Below are positions 35,862 through 44,280 of a DNA stretch of 64,000 nt, in pieces (position 1 is the stretch's first letter; every line of letters begins with the position of its first letter). The notes under the pieces were generated by a model. That model had not been told where the DNA came from. It ran no database searches and saw nothing but the letters and a program-made list of their open reading frames with translations. The translations under genes and the position numbers were made by a program. Location of the stretch: assembly GCF_039543385.1 (NCBI RefSeq), contig NZ_BAABJQ010000008.1:1-64000 (forward strand). The letters run 5' to 3'. The DNA comes from Rugosimonospora acidiphila. GTDB taxonomy: Bacteria; Actinomycetota; Actinomycetes; Mycobacteriales; Micromonosporaceae.

Positions 35862-38800
35862 ATGAAGAGATCCCGTGCGTGGCGCCTTCTGGTCCCGTTA
35901 GTGGCCGTCGGCGCACTGATTCTGGGGGGCCTGGCGCCCGCCTCCGCGTCACCGGTGTCGGACAACGGAAACGGCACGTACTCCAACCCGGTGATCTTCG
36001 CCGACGTGCCGGATACCGACGTGGCCTTCGACGGCCACGCCTACTACATGGTCAGCACGACCATGCACATGGAACCCAGCGTGCCGATCATGAAGTCGAC
36101 CGACCTGGTCAACTGGTCGATCGTCGACTACACCGCCCCGATCCTGGCCGACACGGACGCACTGGCCCTGCGCAACGGCCAGAACGCCTACAGCGACGGC
36201 ACCTGGGCGGCGAGCATCCGATTCCACAACGGCACGTACTACATCTCCGTCGGGAGCCTGACCACCGGCAAGACCTACATCTACTCCACTCCCAGCATCG
36301 AGAACGGCCCCTGGACCACCTCGGTGCTCGACGGCTACGACCACGATCAGTCCCTGCTGTTCGACGGGGACAAGATGTATCTGGTCTACGGCTCCGGGCA
36401 GGTCATCCTGCGGCAACTGCAGCAGAACACGGACGGCACGGTCAGCTACGCCGGCAACGCCGTCACGCTGGTGAACAACTCCAACGTCGCCATGAGCGGC
36501 GGGCTCAACGCCGAAGGCTCCCACGCCTACAAGATCGGTAACTACTACTACGTCTTCCAGATCGAGTGGCCGACCGGGGGCATCCGGCAGGAGGTCGCCT
36601 GGCGGTCGACGTCGCTGACACCGCAATCGCAGGGCGGGGACTGGGAAGGCAAGGTCGTCTTCAGCCAGAAGGCCACCGTCCAGGGCCAGGCCGGCGACGG
36701 CGCGGCCCAGGGCGGCGTCGTCCAGGGTGCCGACGGCAACTGGTACGCGATGCTGTTCCAGGACGAAGGACCAGTCGGGCGATCCCCGCAACTCGCGGAC
36801 GTCACCTGGTCGGCCGACGGCTGGCCGCAATACACCCTGTCGAGCACGATGAACATTCCCGGCGGCGGCACGCCCTCGAGCCCCACGGACATCGTGACCT
36901 CCGACGAGTTCGCCAACGGCAGCACGAAGGCGGGCTACTGGAACACCACCAATGCCAGCGCGCTGACGGCCACGCCGGAGGATGCCAACAACGGCTCCAA
37001 CCTCAAGCTGCAGTGGCAGTGGAACCACAACCCGGACAACAGGTACTGGTCGTTGACCGCGCGACCCGGATACCTGCGCCTGACGACGGGAAGCCTGGCG
37101 ACGGGGATCCTGAACGCGCGCAACACCCTCACCCAGCGCACCTACGGCCCCACCAGCTCGGGCGCCGTCGCGATGGACGTGTCGCACATGCGCGACGGGG
37201 ACGTCGCCGGCCTGGCGGCCTTCCAGCTGAAGTACGGGTATGTGGGCGTCACCATGTCCAACGGCGCCAAGCATCTCGTGATGCAGCGGGCGAACAGCGA
37301 CGGCACGGTGGCCTCGACCAGCACCCCGGTGCCGCTGAGCGCGACCACGGTGTACCTGAAGGTGGACACCAACTACAAGAACTTCGCGAACACCGCGTCG
37401 TTCTACTACTCGCTCGACGGATCATCCTGGACCAAAATCGGCGACAACCTCGCCATGGAGTACACGATCCCGCACTTCATGGGGTACCGCTTCGGGCTGT
37501 TCAACTACGCGACGACGACGACCGGCGGGTACGTCGACTTCGACTACTTCCACGCCAGCGACCAGATCGGTCAGGGCGTCGTCACGACCAACCCCTGCGT
37601 CACCACCGGCGAGATCATCGGTAACGGTGGCTTCGAGGCGGGGACGCTGTCGCCGTGGACGGGTAACGGCGCACAGCTGGCGCTGACGACCGCGGACAAG
37701 GCGGCCGGAACCTCGAGTGGGTATGTCACCGGGCGCGCGCACACCGGTGACGGTCCGTCGCAGAGTGTGGCGAACAAGCTGACGGCCGGGGCTACCTACG
37801 CGGTGTCGGCGAAGGTGAAGTACACGACGGGTCCGGCGACCAAGCAGTTCAACGTCACCGTTCAGGACGGCAATTTCAAGGCGTACATCATGGCGAGTGC
37901 GACCGTGACGAAGGGCCAGTGGGCGACGATCTCCGGGTCCTACACGGTGCCGACCAGTGGTCTGGACCTGTCGACGGCGAGGGTGTTCGTCGAGACGGTG
38001 TACACGGGCACTCCGGATGCCACCAACGACCTGATGAACTTCTGGGCCGACGACGTCTCCGTGAGCGGGCCGTCGACCTCCACGTTCAACGGCGGCCTGC
38101 TCGGCAACGGCGGCTTCGAGACGGGGACGCTGTCGCCGTGGACGGGTAACGGCGCACAACTCGCGCTGACCACCGCCGACAAGGCCGACGGCGGGTGCAG
38201 CGGGTATGTCACCGGGCGCGCGCACACCGGCGACGGCCCGTCGCAGAGTGTGGCGAACAAGCTGACGGCCGGGGCGACCTACGCGGTGTCGGCGAAGGTG
38301 AAGTACACGACGGGTCCGGCGACCAAGCAGTTCAACGTCACGGTCCAGGACGGCAATTTCAAGGCGTACATCATGGCGAGTGCGACCGTGACGAAGGGCC
38401 AGTGGGCGACGATCTCCGGGTCCTACACGGTGCCGACCAGTGGTCTGGACCTGTCGACGGCGAGGGTGTTCGTCGAGACGGTGTACACGGGCACTCCGGA
38501 TGCCACCAACGACCTGATGAACTTCTGGGCCGACGACGTCTCCGTGACCGCCTCGACCACGAGCACGCACCCCAAGGGGACGGCCGCTCCCGCCAAGACG
38601 GTCGGCAATTCGAACCCGCTGATGGACTACGAGTACGGGGCCGACCCCTTTGCGCTGGTCTACAACGGGCGCGTGTACGAGTACATGACGGGCGACGGGG
38701 AGCAGATCGACTCGTCCGGCAACGTGGTGCAGACCTACGAGACCGATGCCAGCGGCAACATCAAGGACAACTCGTACAGCAAGATCCAGACCATAGCGGT

Positions 38801-41006
38801 GATCTCGTCCGCGGACATGGTCAACTGGACCAACGAGGGCCAGATCAAGGTGGCCGGGCAGTTCGGGGCCGCGACATGGGCGGCGAACTCCTGGGCCCCG
38901 GCGGTCGCGCACAAGGTGATCGACGGCAAGGACAAGTTCTTCCTGTACTTCGCGAACAGTGCCGGTGGTATCGGGGTGCTGCAGGCCGACTCGCCCGTCG
39001 GACCGTGGACGGACCCGATCCACAAGGCGCTGGTGACCCCGTCGACGCCGGGCGCCGCGAACGTGACCTGGCTGTTCGACCCGGCCGTGCTCACCGATGA
39101 CGACGGCACGTCGTACCTGTACTTCGGCGGCGGTGTGCCCAGCACCAACGGCACGTCGACGGCGGCGCAGGAGGACCACCCGCAGACCGCGCGGGTGATC
39201 AAGCTCGGCGACGACATGATCAGCACTGTCGGGTCCGCGGCGATGATCGACGCACCGGCGATGTTCGAGGACTCGGGCATCAACAAGATCGGCGACAAGT
39301 ACTACTACAGCTACTGCACGAACTTCTCGCACGACAGCGTGATCGATGGGCACACCATCGGCAACGGGAACATCGCCTACATGACCTCGGACAGCCCGAT
39401 GGGGCCGTTCACCTATCAGGGCGAGATCCTCAGCAACCCGGGGGCGTTCTTCGGTGTCGGCGGGAACAACCACCACGCCATGTTCCAGTTCAACAACCAG
39501 TGGTACATCACTTACCATTCCCAGACCGTTCAGTCCGCGCTCGTTGCCGGCGGGTCACTCGACAAGGCCCACGGTTACCGGACGACGCAGATTGACAAGG
39601 TCACCATCAACGGCGACGGCACTATCAAGCCGATCACCGGGACCTACCAGGGAATCTCGCAGCTGAACGCGCTCGACCCGTACCAGCGGACCGAGGCGGA
39701 GACCATCGCCTGGGACTCGGGTGTCCAGGACGCCTACGACCCATCCTCCGGCGTCCGGGTCGCCCCGGTTGGATCGGACAGCTCCGGCGGCCAGAAGCTC
39801 ACCAACATCAACAACGGTGAGTGGACCTCGTTGTCCGGGGTGGACTTCGGCAGCGAGGGCTCAAGCGGCGCCACCGGCTTCACCGCCTCGGTGCTGCCCA
39901 AGGCCGGCGGGCAGATCCAGATCCGCCTGGACAGCCCGGACACCTCCAGCGACGCCAACCTCATCGGTACCGTGACCGTGCCGGCGTCCTCGGCGGGAAC
40001 CTGGCAGACCGTCAGCACGACGCTGGCCAAGACGGTGACCGGCGTCCATCGCGTGTTCTTCACGTTCGCCGGTTCCGGCACGAACGAGTTGTTCGACGTC
40101 GACGACTGGCAGTTCACCAAGCCCGCTGGCCCGGTCATTTCGTCCGTGTCAGTGAACCAGGGCGATGTGGTGTCGGGGACCAAGTCGTTCACGGTGGATC
40201 TGGCGGGACAGGCCGCGGATGTCTCCTACACCTACCTCGAGTTGAACCGCAACGGCGTGTGGGTCACGGACAACACCACGGCGGCGGCCAAGGCGCTGGG
40301 CAGCACCAACTCCGGCCTGTCGCCGAAGCTCGTGGTGAATTCGGCGACCCTGCCCAACGGCAGTTACGGCCTGAAGATCGACGCGGTAGGCGCCGACGGC
40401 ACGACGACCGAGAAGCAGATCACCTTCTCGATCAACAATGCTCCCGGCGTGACATTCGTGACCCCGACCGGCGGTGCCTCGGTGTCGGGCACGGTGCCGG
40501 TCCAGGTCGCGCTGTCGTCCGGTCAGGGCCTGCAGGCCTACGACCTGCGCGTGGATTCGGTCGGCCTGCAGTACGCCTACCAGCCGAAGGCAGGCACGCA
40601 GACCTATTCGCTGGACACGACGACGTTGTCCAACGGCACGCACACGCTGTTGGCGACGGCCACGGACACGTCCGGGAACAAGACGACGGTGACCGAGAAG
40701 ATCACGGTCAACAACGCCCCCGCGTTGACATTCCTGGCCCCGGGCGCCAGCGGGACCGTATCGGGTTCCGTGCCCGTGCGGGTGGCGCTGTCGGGTCAGG
40801 GGCTGCAGGCCTACAACCTGCGGATCGACTCGGCGGGTCTGCAGTACGGCAATCAACCCGGCATCGGGACCCAGACGTACCAGCTGGACACGACCACGTT
40901 GACCAACGGGATCCACACGCTCGTGGCGACAGCCACCGACTCGGTGGGCAACAAGTCAACGATCACCGAGAGGGTCACCGTCAGCAACCCCGCGCAGGAT
41001 CACTGA
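35862..41006 (+). CDS. giant secreted bifunctional GH43 enzyme with two GH43 domains
   Basis: A 1714-residue exported protein starting at ATG (GAGGAG nine bases upstream) with a signal peptide ending APASA. Order: GH43 (about 36-335; NPVIFADVPDTDVAFDGHAY and YYMVSTTMHMEPSVPIMKST, xylosidase/arabinofuranosidase type), a GH43-C2 beta sandwich (350-565), two almost identical CBM4/9-like modules (587-734 and 748-895), a second GH43 of another subfamily (about 918-1265; DYEYGADPFALVYNGRVYEY and ITYHSQ near its end), CBM6 (about 1270-1423; YQRTEAETIAWDSGVQ) and three Ig-like repeats (1430-1710; SLDTTTLSNGTHTLLATATD repeated as QLDTTTLTNGIHTLVATATD). The two catalytic domains suggest removal of both xylose and arabinose from arabinoxylan, with CBMs holding the chain. 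It is transcribed alone between two terminators. Confidence 0.9.
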   Translation: MKRSRAWRLLVPLVAVGALILGGLAPASASPVSDNGNGTYSNPVIFADVPDTDVAFDGHAYYMVSTTMHMEPSVPIMKSTDLVNWSIVDYTAPILADTDALALRNGQNAYSDGTWAASIRFHNGTYYISVGSLTTGKTYIYSTPSIENGPWTTSVLDGYDHDQSLLFDGDKMYLVYGSGQVILRQLQQNTDGTVSYAGNAVTLVNNSNVAMSGGLNAEGSHAYKIGNYYYVFQIEWPTGGIRQEVAWRSTSLTPQSQGGDWEGKVVFSQKATVQGQAGDGAAQGGVVQGADGNWYAMLFQDEGPVGRSPQLADVTWSADGWPQYTLSSTMNIPGGGTPSSPTDIVTSDEFANGSTKAGYWNTTNASALTATPEDANNGSNLKLQWQWNHNPDNRYWSLTARPGYLRLTTGSLATGILNARNTLTQRTYGPTSSGAVAMDVSHMRDGDVAGLAAFQLKYGYVGVTMSNGAKHLVMQRANSDGTVASTSTPVPLSATTVYLKVDTNYKNFANTASFYYSLDGSSWTKIGDNLAMEYTIPHFMGYRFGLFNYATTTTGGYVDFDYFHASDQIGQGVVTTNPCVTTGEIIGNGGFEAGTLSPWTGNGAQLALTTADKAAGTSSGYVTGRAHTGDGPSQSVANKLTAGATYAVSAKVKYTTGPATKQFNVTVQDGNFKAYIMASATVTKGQWATISGSYTVPTSGLDLSTARVFVETVYTGTPDATNDLMNFWADDVSVSGPSTSTFNGGLLGNGGFETGTLSPWTGNGAQLALTTADKADGGCSGYVTGRAHTGDGPSQSVANKLTAGATYAVSAKVKYTTGPATKQFNVTVQDGNFKAYIMASATVTKGQWATISGSYTVPTSGLDLSTARVFVETVYTGTPDATNDLMNFWADDVSVTASTTSTHPKGTAAPAKTVGNSNPLMDYEYGADPFALVYNGRVYEYMTGDGEQIDSSGNVVQTYETDASGNIKDNSYSKIQTIAVISSADMVNWTNEGQIKVAGQFGAATWAANSWAPAVAHKVIDGKDKFFLYFANSAGGIGVLQADSPVGPWTDPIHKALVTPSTPGAANVTWLFDPAVLTDDDGTSYLYFGGGVPSTNGTSTAAQEDHPQTARVIKLGDDMISTVGSAAMIDAPAMFEDSGINKIGDKYYYSYCTNFSHDSVIDGHTIGNGNIAYMTSDSPMGPFTYQGEILSNPGAFFGVGGNNHHAMFQFNNQWYITYHSQTVQSALVAGGSLDKAHGYRTTQIDKVTINGDGTIKPITGTYQGISQLNALDPYQRTEAETIAWDSGVQDAYDPSSGVRVAPVGSDSSGGQKLTNINNGEWTSLSGVDFGSEGSSGATGFTASVLPKAGGQIQIRLDSPDTSSDANLIGTVTVPASSAGTWQTVSTTLAKTVTGVHRVFFTFAGSGTNELFDVDDWQFTKPAGPVISSVSVNQGDVVSGTKSFTVDLAGQAADVSYTYLELNRNGVWVTDNTTAAAKALGSTNSGLSPKLVVNSATLPNGSYGLKIDAVGADGTTTEKQITFSINNAPGVTFVTPTGGASVSGTVPVQVALSSGQGLQAYDLRVDSVGLQYAYQPKAGTQTYSLDTTTLSNGTHTLLATATDTSGNKTTVTEKITVNNAPALTFLAPGASGTVSGSVPVRVALSGQGLQAYNLRIDSAGLQYGNQPGIGTQTYQLDTTTLTNGIHTLVATATDSVGNKSTITERVTVSNPAQDH
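37620..38064 (+). repeat. CBM4/9 repeat, copy 1
   Basis: First of two 445-bp in-frame direct repeats at a 483-bp period inside the GH43 gene. The last two thirds differ from copy 2 at only a few silent bases, while the first 150 bp are more diverged. Confidence 0.9.
38103..38547 (+). repeat. CBM4/9 repeat, copy 2
   Basis: Second copy. The protein differs from copy 1 mainly in ADKADGGCSGYV against ADKAAGTSSGYV and in GFETG against GFEAG; from AHTGDGPSQSVANKLTAG to the end the residues are the same. Confidence 0.9.
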
Positions 41007-41039
41007 AAGGCAGCGAGCGCCCAACGCACGTCCTGTGAT

Positions 41040-41072
41040 GGCTCCCCGGAGGCGGATCGCTTCCGGGGAGCC
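41040..41072 (+). terminator. terminator of the GH43 gene
   Basis: An 11-bp perfect stem (GGCTCCCCGGA and its complement) with an 11-nt loop, 34 bp past the GH43 stop. The following 250 bp up to the insertion element hold no supported gene. Confidence 0.65.
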
Positions 41073-41321
41073 GGTCGGCGCAGCAGGCCCAGCCGCCAGG
41101 CAGACTGTTGTAGTCGCCGCCCGCGTCGGACGCGTGACTGGCACGGACAGCGCATGGGTTCAACGGCTCACTTCGGAAGTGCGATGTGGGTTCAAGCTCG
41201 GCATCCGTGATGCCGCGGCGATCTGCGTCCACCGCTGGGGGCGGCCGACCTCACCGACCTGTTCGCCGCGCCCATCTGAGCGAGCATTCCTATCCTCATC
41301 CGCCACCTGATGGCGGTTCGT

Positions 41322-41368
41322 CTAGTACTCCAGCCCGGGATCGTTATGAAGACGGTCGTCGATGGGCG
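41322..41368 (+). repeat. left terminal inverted repeat with CTAG target duplication
   Basis: Begins CTAGTACTCCAGCCCGGG and pairs with 43320-43366; the outer 30 bp are perfect and the inner 17 bp have three mismatches. The passenger gene stop lies 12 bp inside it. Confidence 0.9.
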
Positions 41369-41379
41369 TCGTGCGGGGG

Positions 41380-41964
41380 TCAGCTGTTGATCTGGTCGAG
41401 GACGTATCGGCTGTTATCGTCCAGGGAGTTGATCGCGTCGATCGTGATGTGGCTGGTCGTGAGCGGCGGGTACTCGGTTCGCATGCGTTCGACGTGGTCC
41501 CAGCCGATTTCGTGCCAGCCGGGGATGTTTCGCTTGCGGCCGACAACCCGTGAGCGGTGCAGGTCGATGTCGGTGCAGACGCACTCAACGATGATCAGGC
41601 GGGCGCCGTAGCGTGCTACGTCGTCGTGCCATCGGGCGGCAACATCGTCGTTGATCAGGCAGTCGAGGACCGCGGACTGGTCGAGTGTCAGTTGCCGGGT
41701 GATGAGCGTGTGCAGCAGGTTGTAGTACATGGCGAGGTAGGTCGGGCGGTCCAGCCGGTCCAGTGCGCCGTAGGGCTTGAGGGCTCCCATCAGCCAATCG
41801 CCGGCGAACGCCGGGGCCTGGATCGCTCGGGCGACCTGCTCGGCGAGAGTGGACTTGCCCGTTCCCGGCAGTCCGGTGAAGACGACCACACTGTTCGGCT
41901 TCGGCTCCTGCACGGGGTGTGGGTTCCTTCCTGCGCTGGGGTTACGGCGTGTCGGTCCGGCCAC
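41380..41964 (-). CDS. P-loop ATPase/kinase-like protein, passenger of the insertion element
   Basis: A 194-residue soluble protein with a clear Walker A (VVVFTGLPGTGKSTLAEQVA, about residues 26-45), a mid-protein ARLIIVECVCTD strand and an Arg-rich lid (HRSRVVGRKRNIPGWHEIGW). The layout resembles the zeta-toxin/AAA_33 or nucleoside/polynucleotide-kinase P-loop proteins found in actinomycetes. The GTG at 41964 lacks a good ribosome-binding site; a later GTG at 41913, just ahead of the P-loop, is an alternative start giving 177 residues. It lies wholly inside the terminal repeats and is divergent from the transposase with a 31-bp gap. The role is unknown: a selfish modifying or toxin-like kinase, or simply captured cargo. 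Confidence 0.75.
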   Translation of the reverse strand: MAGPTRRNPSAGRNPHPVQEPKPNSVVVFTGLPGTGKSTLAEQVARAIQAPAFAGDWLMGALKPYGALDRLDRPTYLAMYYNLLHTLITRQLTLDQSAVLDCLINDDVAARWHDDVARYGARLIIVECVCTDIDLHRSRVVGRKRNIPGWHEIGWDHVERMRTEYPPLTTSHITIDAINSLDDNSRYVLDQINS

Positions 41965-41995
41965 GAGACAGCCGCCGCATGATTATGCACTGTTT

Positions 41996-43344
41996 GTGAG
42001 GACAGATGAAGATCAGGCGACGGCCGCTGGGCACAGCGTAGCCGCTGAGGAGTGGTTGGCCGAGTTCGACGGCGGGTTCGCCCGGATCGCGGGCCGGTTC
42101 GGTCGGGTGGAACCGCGTCGACGGGCCCGCGCATACCTGCTGGGCTTGTTATCCGATGTGGACACTCGCACGTGTTGGCAGTTGGCGGAGCAGGCCGGAG
42201 ACCGCACACCACACCGGATGCAGCGACTGCTCGGAGAGGCGGTGTGGGACGCCGACAAGGTACGCGACGATGTACGCGGCTACGTGGTCGACGAGTTGGG
42301 CGACCCCGACGGGGTGCTGATCCTGGACGACACGGGTGATCTTAAAAAGGGGTCGGCCAGCGTAGGCACCCAGAGGCAGTACACCGGCACCGCCGGGCGC
42401 ATCGAAAACGCCCAGGTGGCGGTGTTCCTCGCCTACGCCTCCCGGCACGGGTACACGCTGATCGACCGGGACGTCTACCTGCCCAGATCCTGGACCGACG
42501 ACCCGGCCCGCTGCGCCACCGCCGGAGTGCCCAACCACGCGCGGTTCGCCACAAAGATCACCCTGCCAGGCGAATGCTGACCCGCGCCGCCACCGCGAAC
42601 GTGCCAGCGGCCTGGGCCACGGCGGATGAGTTCTACGGCGGCGACCGGGGGCTGCGCCGGGACTTGCAGAGCCGGGGTATGGGCTACGTGCTCGCGGTCG
42701 CCAAGAACCACCGGGTCACCACCAGCCCGGCCCTCGGGCCGCAACGCGCTGACCAGATCGCTGCCGCGCTGAGCAGGCGGGCGTGGAACCGGTACAGCGC
42801 CGGAGCGGGCGCCAAAGGGCCACGAGACTACGACTGGGCCTGGATAGCTCTCACCCCACCGGCCGACGAGCAGGTAGGACACCACTGGCTGCTGGTACGC
42901 CGCCGCATCTCCGATGGCGAACTGGCGTTCTACCGCTGTTGGTCACCGACCCCCGTCGCACTGCCCACCCTGGTCCGGGTCGCCGGCACCCGATGGTGCA
43001 TCGAAACCGCCTTCCAGACCAGCAAAAACGCCACCGGGCTGGACGAGCACCAGGTCCGCCGCTGGGGCTCCTGGTACCGGCACACCACCCTGGTCATGCT
43101 CGCGCACGCCATCCTCACCGTTATCGCCGCCCGTGAACGCACCCGCCCCCAGCCAGACGACCAGAAGCTGACTCCCTTGACCGTTAACGAGATCCGACGT
43201 CTGTTCGCCAAAATCGTCGCTACCACGCACACCCTCACCCACCGGCTGCTGTGGTCCCGATGGCGGCGCCTGCACCAAGCCCGCGCACGTGCCAGCCACT
43301 ACCGTCGCCGCGAGCAGCTCGCCCATCGACCATCGCCTTCATAA
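41996..43344 (+). pseudogene. IS701-family transposase split by a frameshift
   Basis: The N-terminal part (GTG 41996 to TGA 42580) and C-terminal part (ATG 42574 to 43344) are in different frames. Together they form one IS701 transposase: EEWLAEFDGGFARIAGRFGR, the first catalytic Asp in GVLILDDTGDLKKGSASVGT-QRQY, the second in WATADEFYGGDRGLRRDL, and the Glu in GTRWCIETAFQTSKNATGLD-EHQVR. The expected protein reads through ...KITLARRMLTRA, which would need one extra G near 42565 (CTGCCAGG for CTGGCCAGG). I see no slippery heptamer, so a deletion is more likely than programmed frameshifting. All three DDE residues survive, so inactivation looks recent. Confidence 0.85.
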
Positions 43345-43366
43345 CGATCCCGGGCTGGAGTACTAG
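43320..43366 (-). repeat. right terminal inverted repeat with CTAG target duplication
   Basis: Inverted copy of the left end. The last eight codons of the transposase run into it, as is usual in compact insertion sequences. Confidence 0.9.
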
Positions 43367-43545
43367 GTCGTCTTTGTCGTCGGCGTGGGCCAGGGGATGG
43401 TCGCGGAGTGCGCGGGCCGTGTCCGAGAGATCGCGGTCGCTGGTGAAGCAGGCGACCAGCCGCCGGTCCGCCCATGGTTCGGCCAGGGGGATGGCGATCA
43501 GGGTGCCCCACAAGGCGACGTCGGTGATCACCGACCCCCGCTCCT
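43367..43545 (-). pseudogene. 3' end of an older gene interrupted by the insertion element
   Basis: On the minus strand the frame begins just after the stop of the next gene with GSVITDVALWGTLIAIPLAE, PWADRRLVACFTSDRDLSDT and ARALRDHPLAHADDKDD, then meets the right end of the element. If the element and one CTAG are removed, the frame continues across the left flank as LDEPPSGGG and stops near 41305. So the element sits in the last codons of a gene whose 5' part is already gone. The segment resembles the end of a LysR-type effector domain, but I am not sure. Confidence 0.45.
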
Positions 43546-43546
43546 G

Positions 43547-44020
43547 TTAGCAGAGGCTGGAGGTCAACTGGATGCGATAGACGGGACCCCAATTTACGGA
43601 AGGATTGTAGCCTCCGACAAGGTTAATTATCCCGTGCAGGCATTGGAGCTGGCCGCCACTATTGTTCTGGAGCCTCATTGCGGCGCCGCCGGTCTGGTTG
43701 TTGAATGCCTGATCCGTGCCGGACCAATTGCTCAGGTAGTAAGTACCGTAATTGTAAAATTTGAAGATGTACCACCCATTCGCGTAGGGAACAACGGCGC
43801 ACGCGTCGCCCACGGGACAGCTATAGTCGCGATTCGTCTGGAACACGCGCGAGGCCGCCGACGGCGTGGTCGTGGGCGCCGCGAGTAACACGGCGGATGG
43901 CGACTGCTCCCGGACCGTGTCCGATCCGTTTGCGGCCTGGGCTGACGTGGGCACCACGACGGCGGTCAGCAGCGCGGCCACGATACCGACCAGGCCGATG
44001 CTCAGGATCTTCCGTTTCAT
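43547..44020 (-). CDS. small secreted cysteine-containing protein, peptidase-inhibitor-like
   Basis: A 157-residue exported protein; ATG with AGGAG seven bases upstream and a signal peptide MKRKILSIGLVGIVAALLTA ending VPTSAQA. After a Ser/Thr/Pro-rich stretch, the mature part has four cysteines (YSCPVGDACAVVPY, QLQCLHG, SSLC) and an aromatic-rich core (GWYIFKFYNYGTYYLSNWSG). It resembles secreted actinomycete proteins of the I36 peptidase-inhibitor/crystallin-like group, but the match is by pattern only. Its DNA is clearly A+T richer than its neighbours. It sits among truncated genes next to the insertion element, suggesting import. Confidence 0.6.
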   Translation of the reverse strand: MKRKILSIGLVGIVAALLTAVVVPTSAQAANGSDTVREQSPSAVLLAAPTTTPSAASRVFQTNRDYSCPVGDACAVVPYANGWYIFKFYNYGTYYLSNWSGTDQAFNNQTGGAAMRLQNNSGGQLQCLHGIINLVGGYNPSVNWGPVYRIQLTSSLC

Positions 44021-44280
44021 TCACACTCTCCTGTCCGGACAAGCGCGGATCCACATTGGCTGACCCTAGCAAAGACTAATAGACATCGGTAGATATTCCA
44101 TCAGGTTGACCGCGGCCAGGACCTGCCGGTTGACCGGATGGCGTCTTTGAACCGGTCGAGGAACTGTGGATACCGCATCGACCGAAGGGTCGGATCCATG
44201 CCGGGGTTCAGCGGCAGACGCCGGCTGCCGCTGCTGTCGGCGCTGGTGCTCGCTGCCAGGTTCCAGCCGCCGGGCGGGGG

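Larger units (their letters stand above)
41326..43362. mobile_element. IS701-like insertion element carrying a passenger kinase gene
   Basis: A 2037-bp element bounded by long terminal inverted repeats: counting the flanking CTAG, 30 bp match perfectly (TACTCCAGCCCGGGATCG and on), extending imperfectly to about 47 bp. CTAG stands directly outside both ends (41322-41325 and 43363-43366), fitting the 4-bp YTAR-type target duplication of the IS701 family. Inside are a rightward IS701-type transposase with one frameshift and, on the other strand between the left end and the transposase, a P-loop kinase-like gene. Typical IS701 elements are about 1.4-1.6 kb and hold only a transposase. Confidence 0.85.

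Noticed and set aside
37422..39518. 698-codon minus-strand frame with internal repeats
   Set aside because: Its repeats merely mirror the duplicated CBM4/9 modules of the GH43 gene on the other strand.
40981..41321. coding remnant between the GH43 gene and the insertion element
   Set aside because: Apart from the few codons that complete the interrupted gene near 41305-41321, no frame shows homology; only a terminator is supported.
42561..42580. programmed frameshift in the IS701 transposase
   Set aside because: No slippery heptamer or downstream stem seen; a one-base loss (CTGCCAGG for CTGGCCAGG) explains the break more simply.
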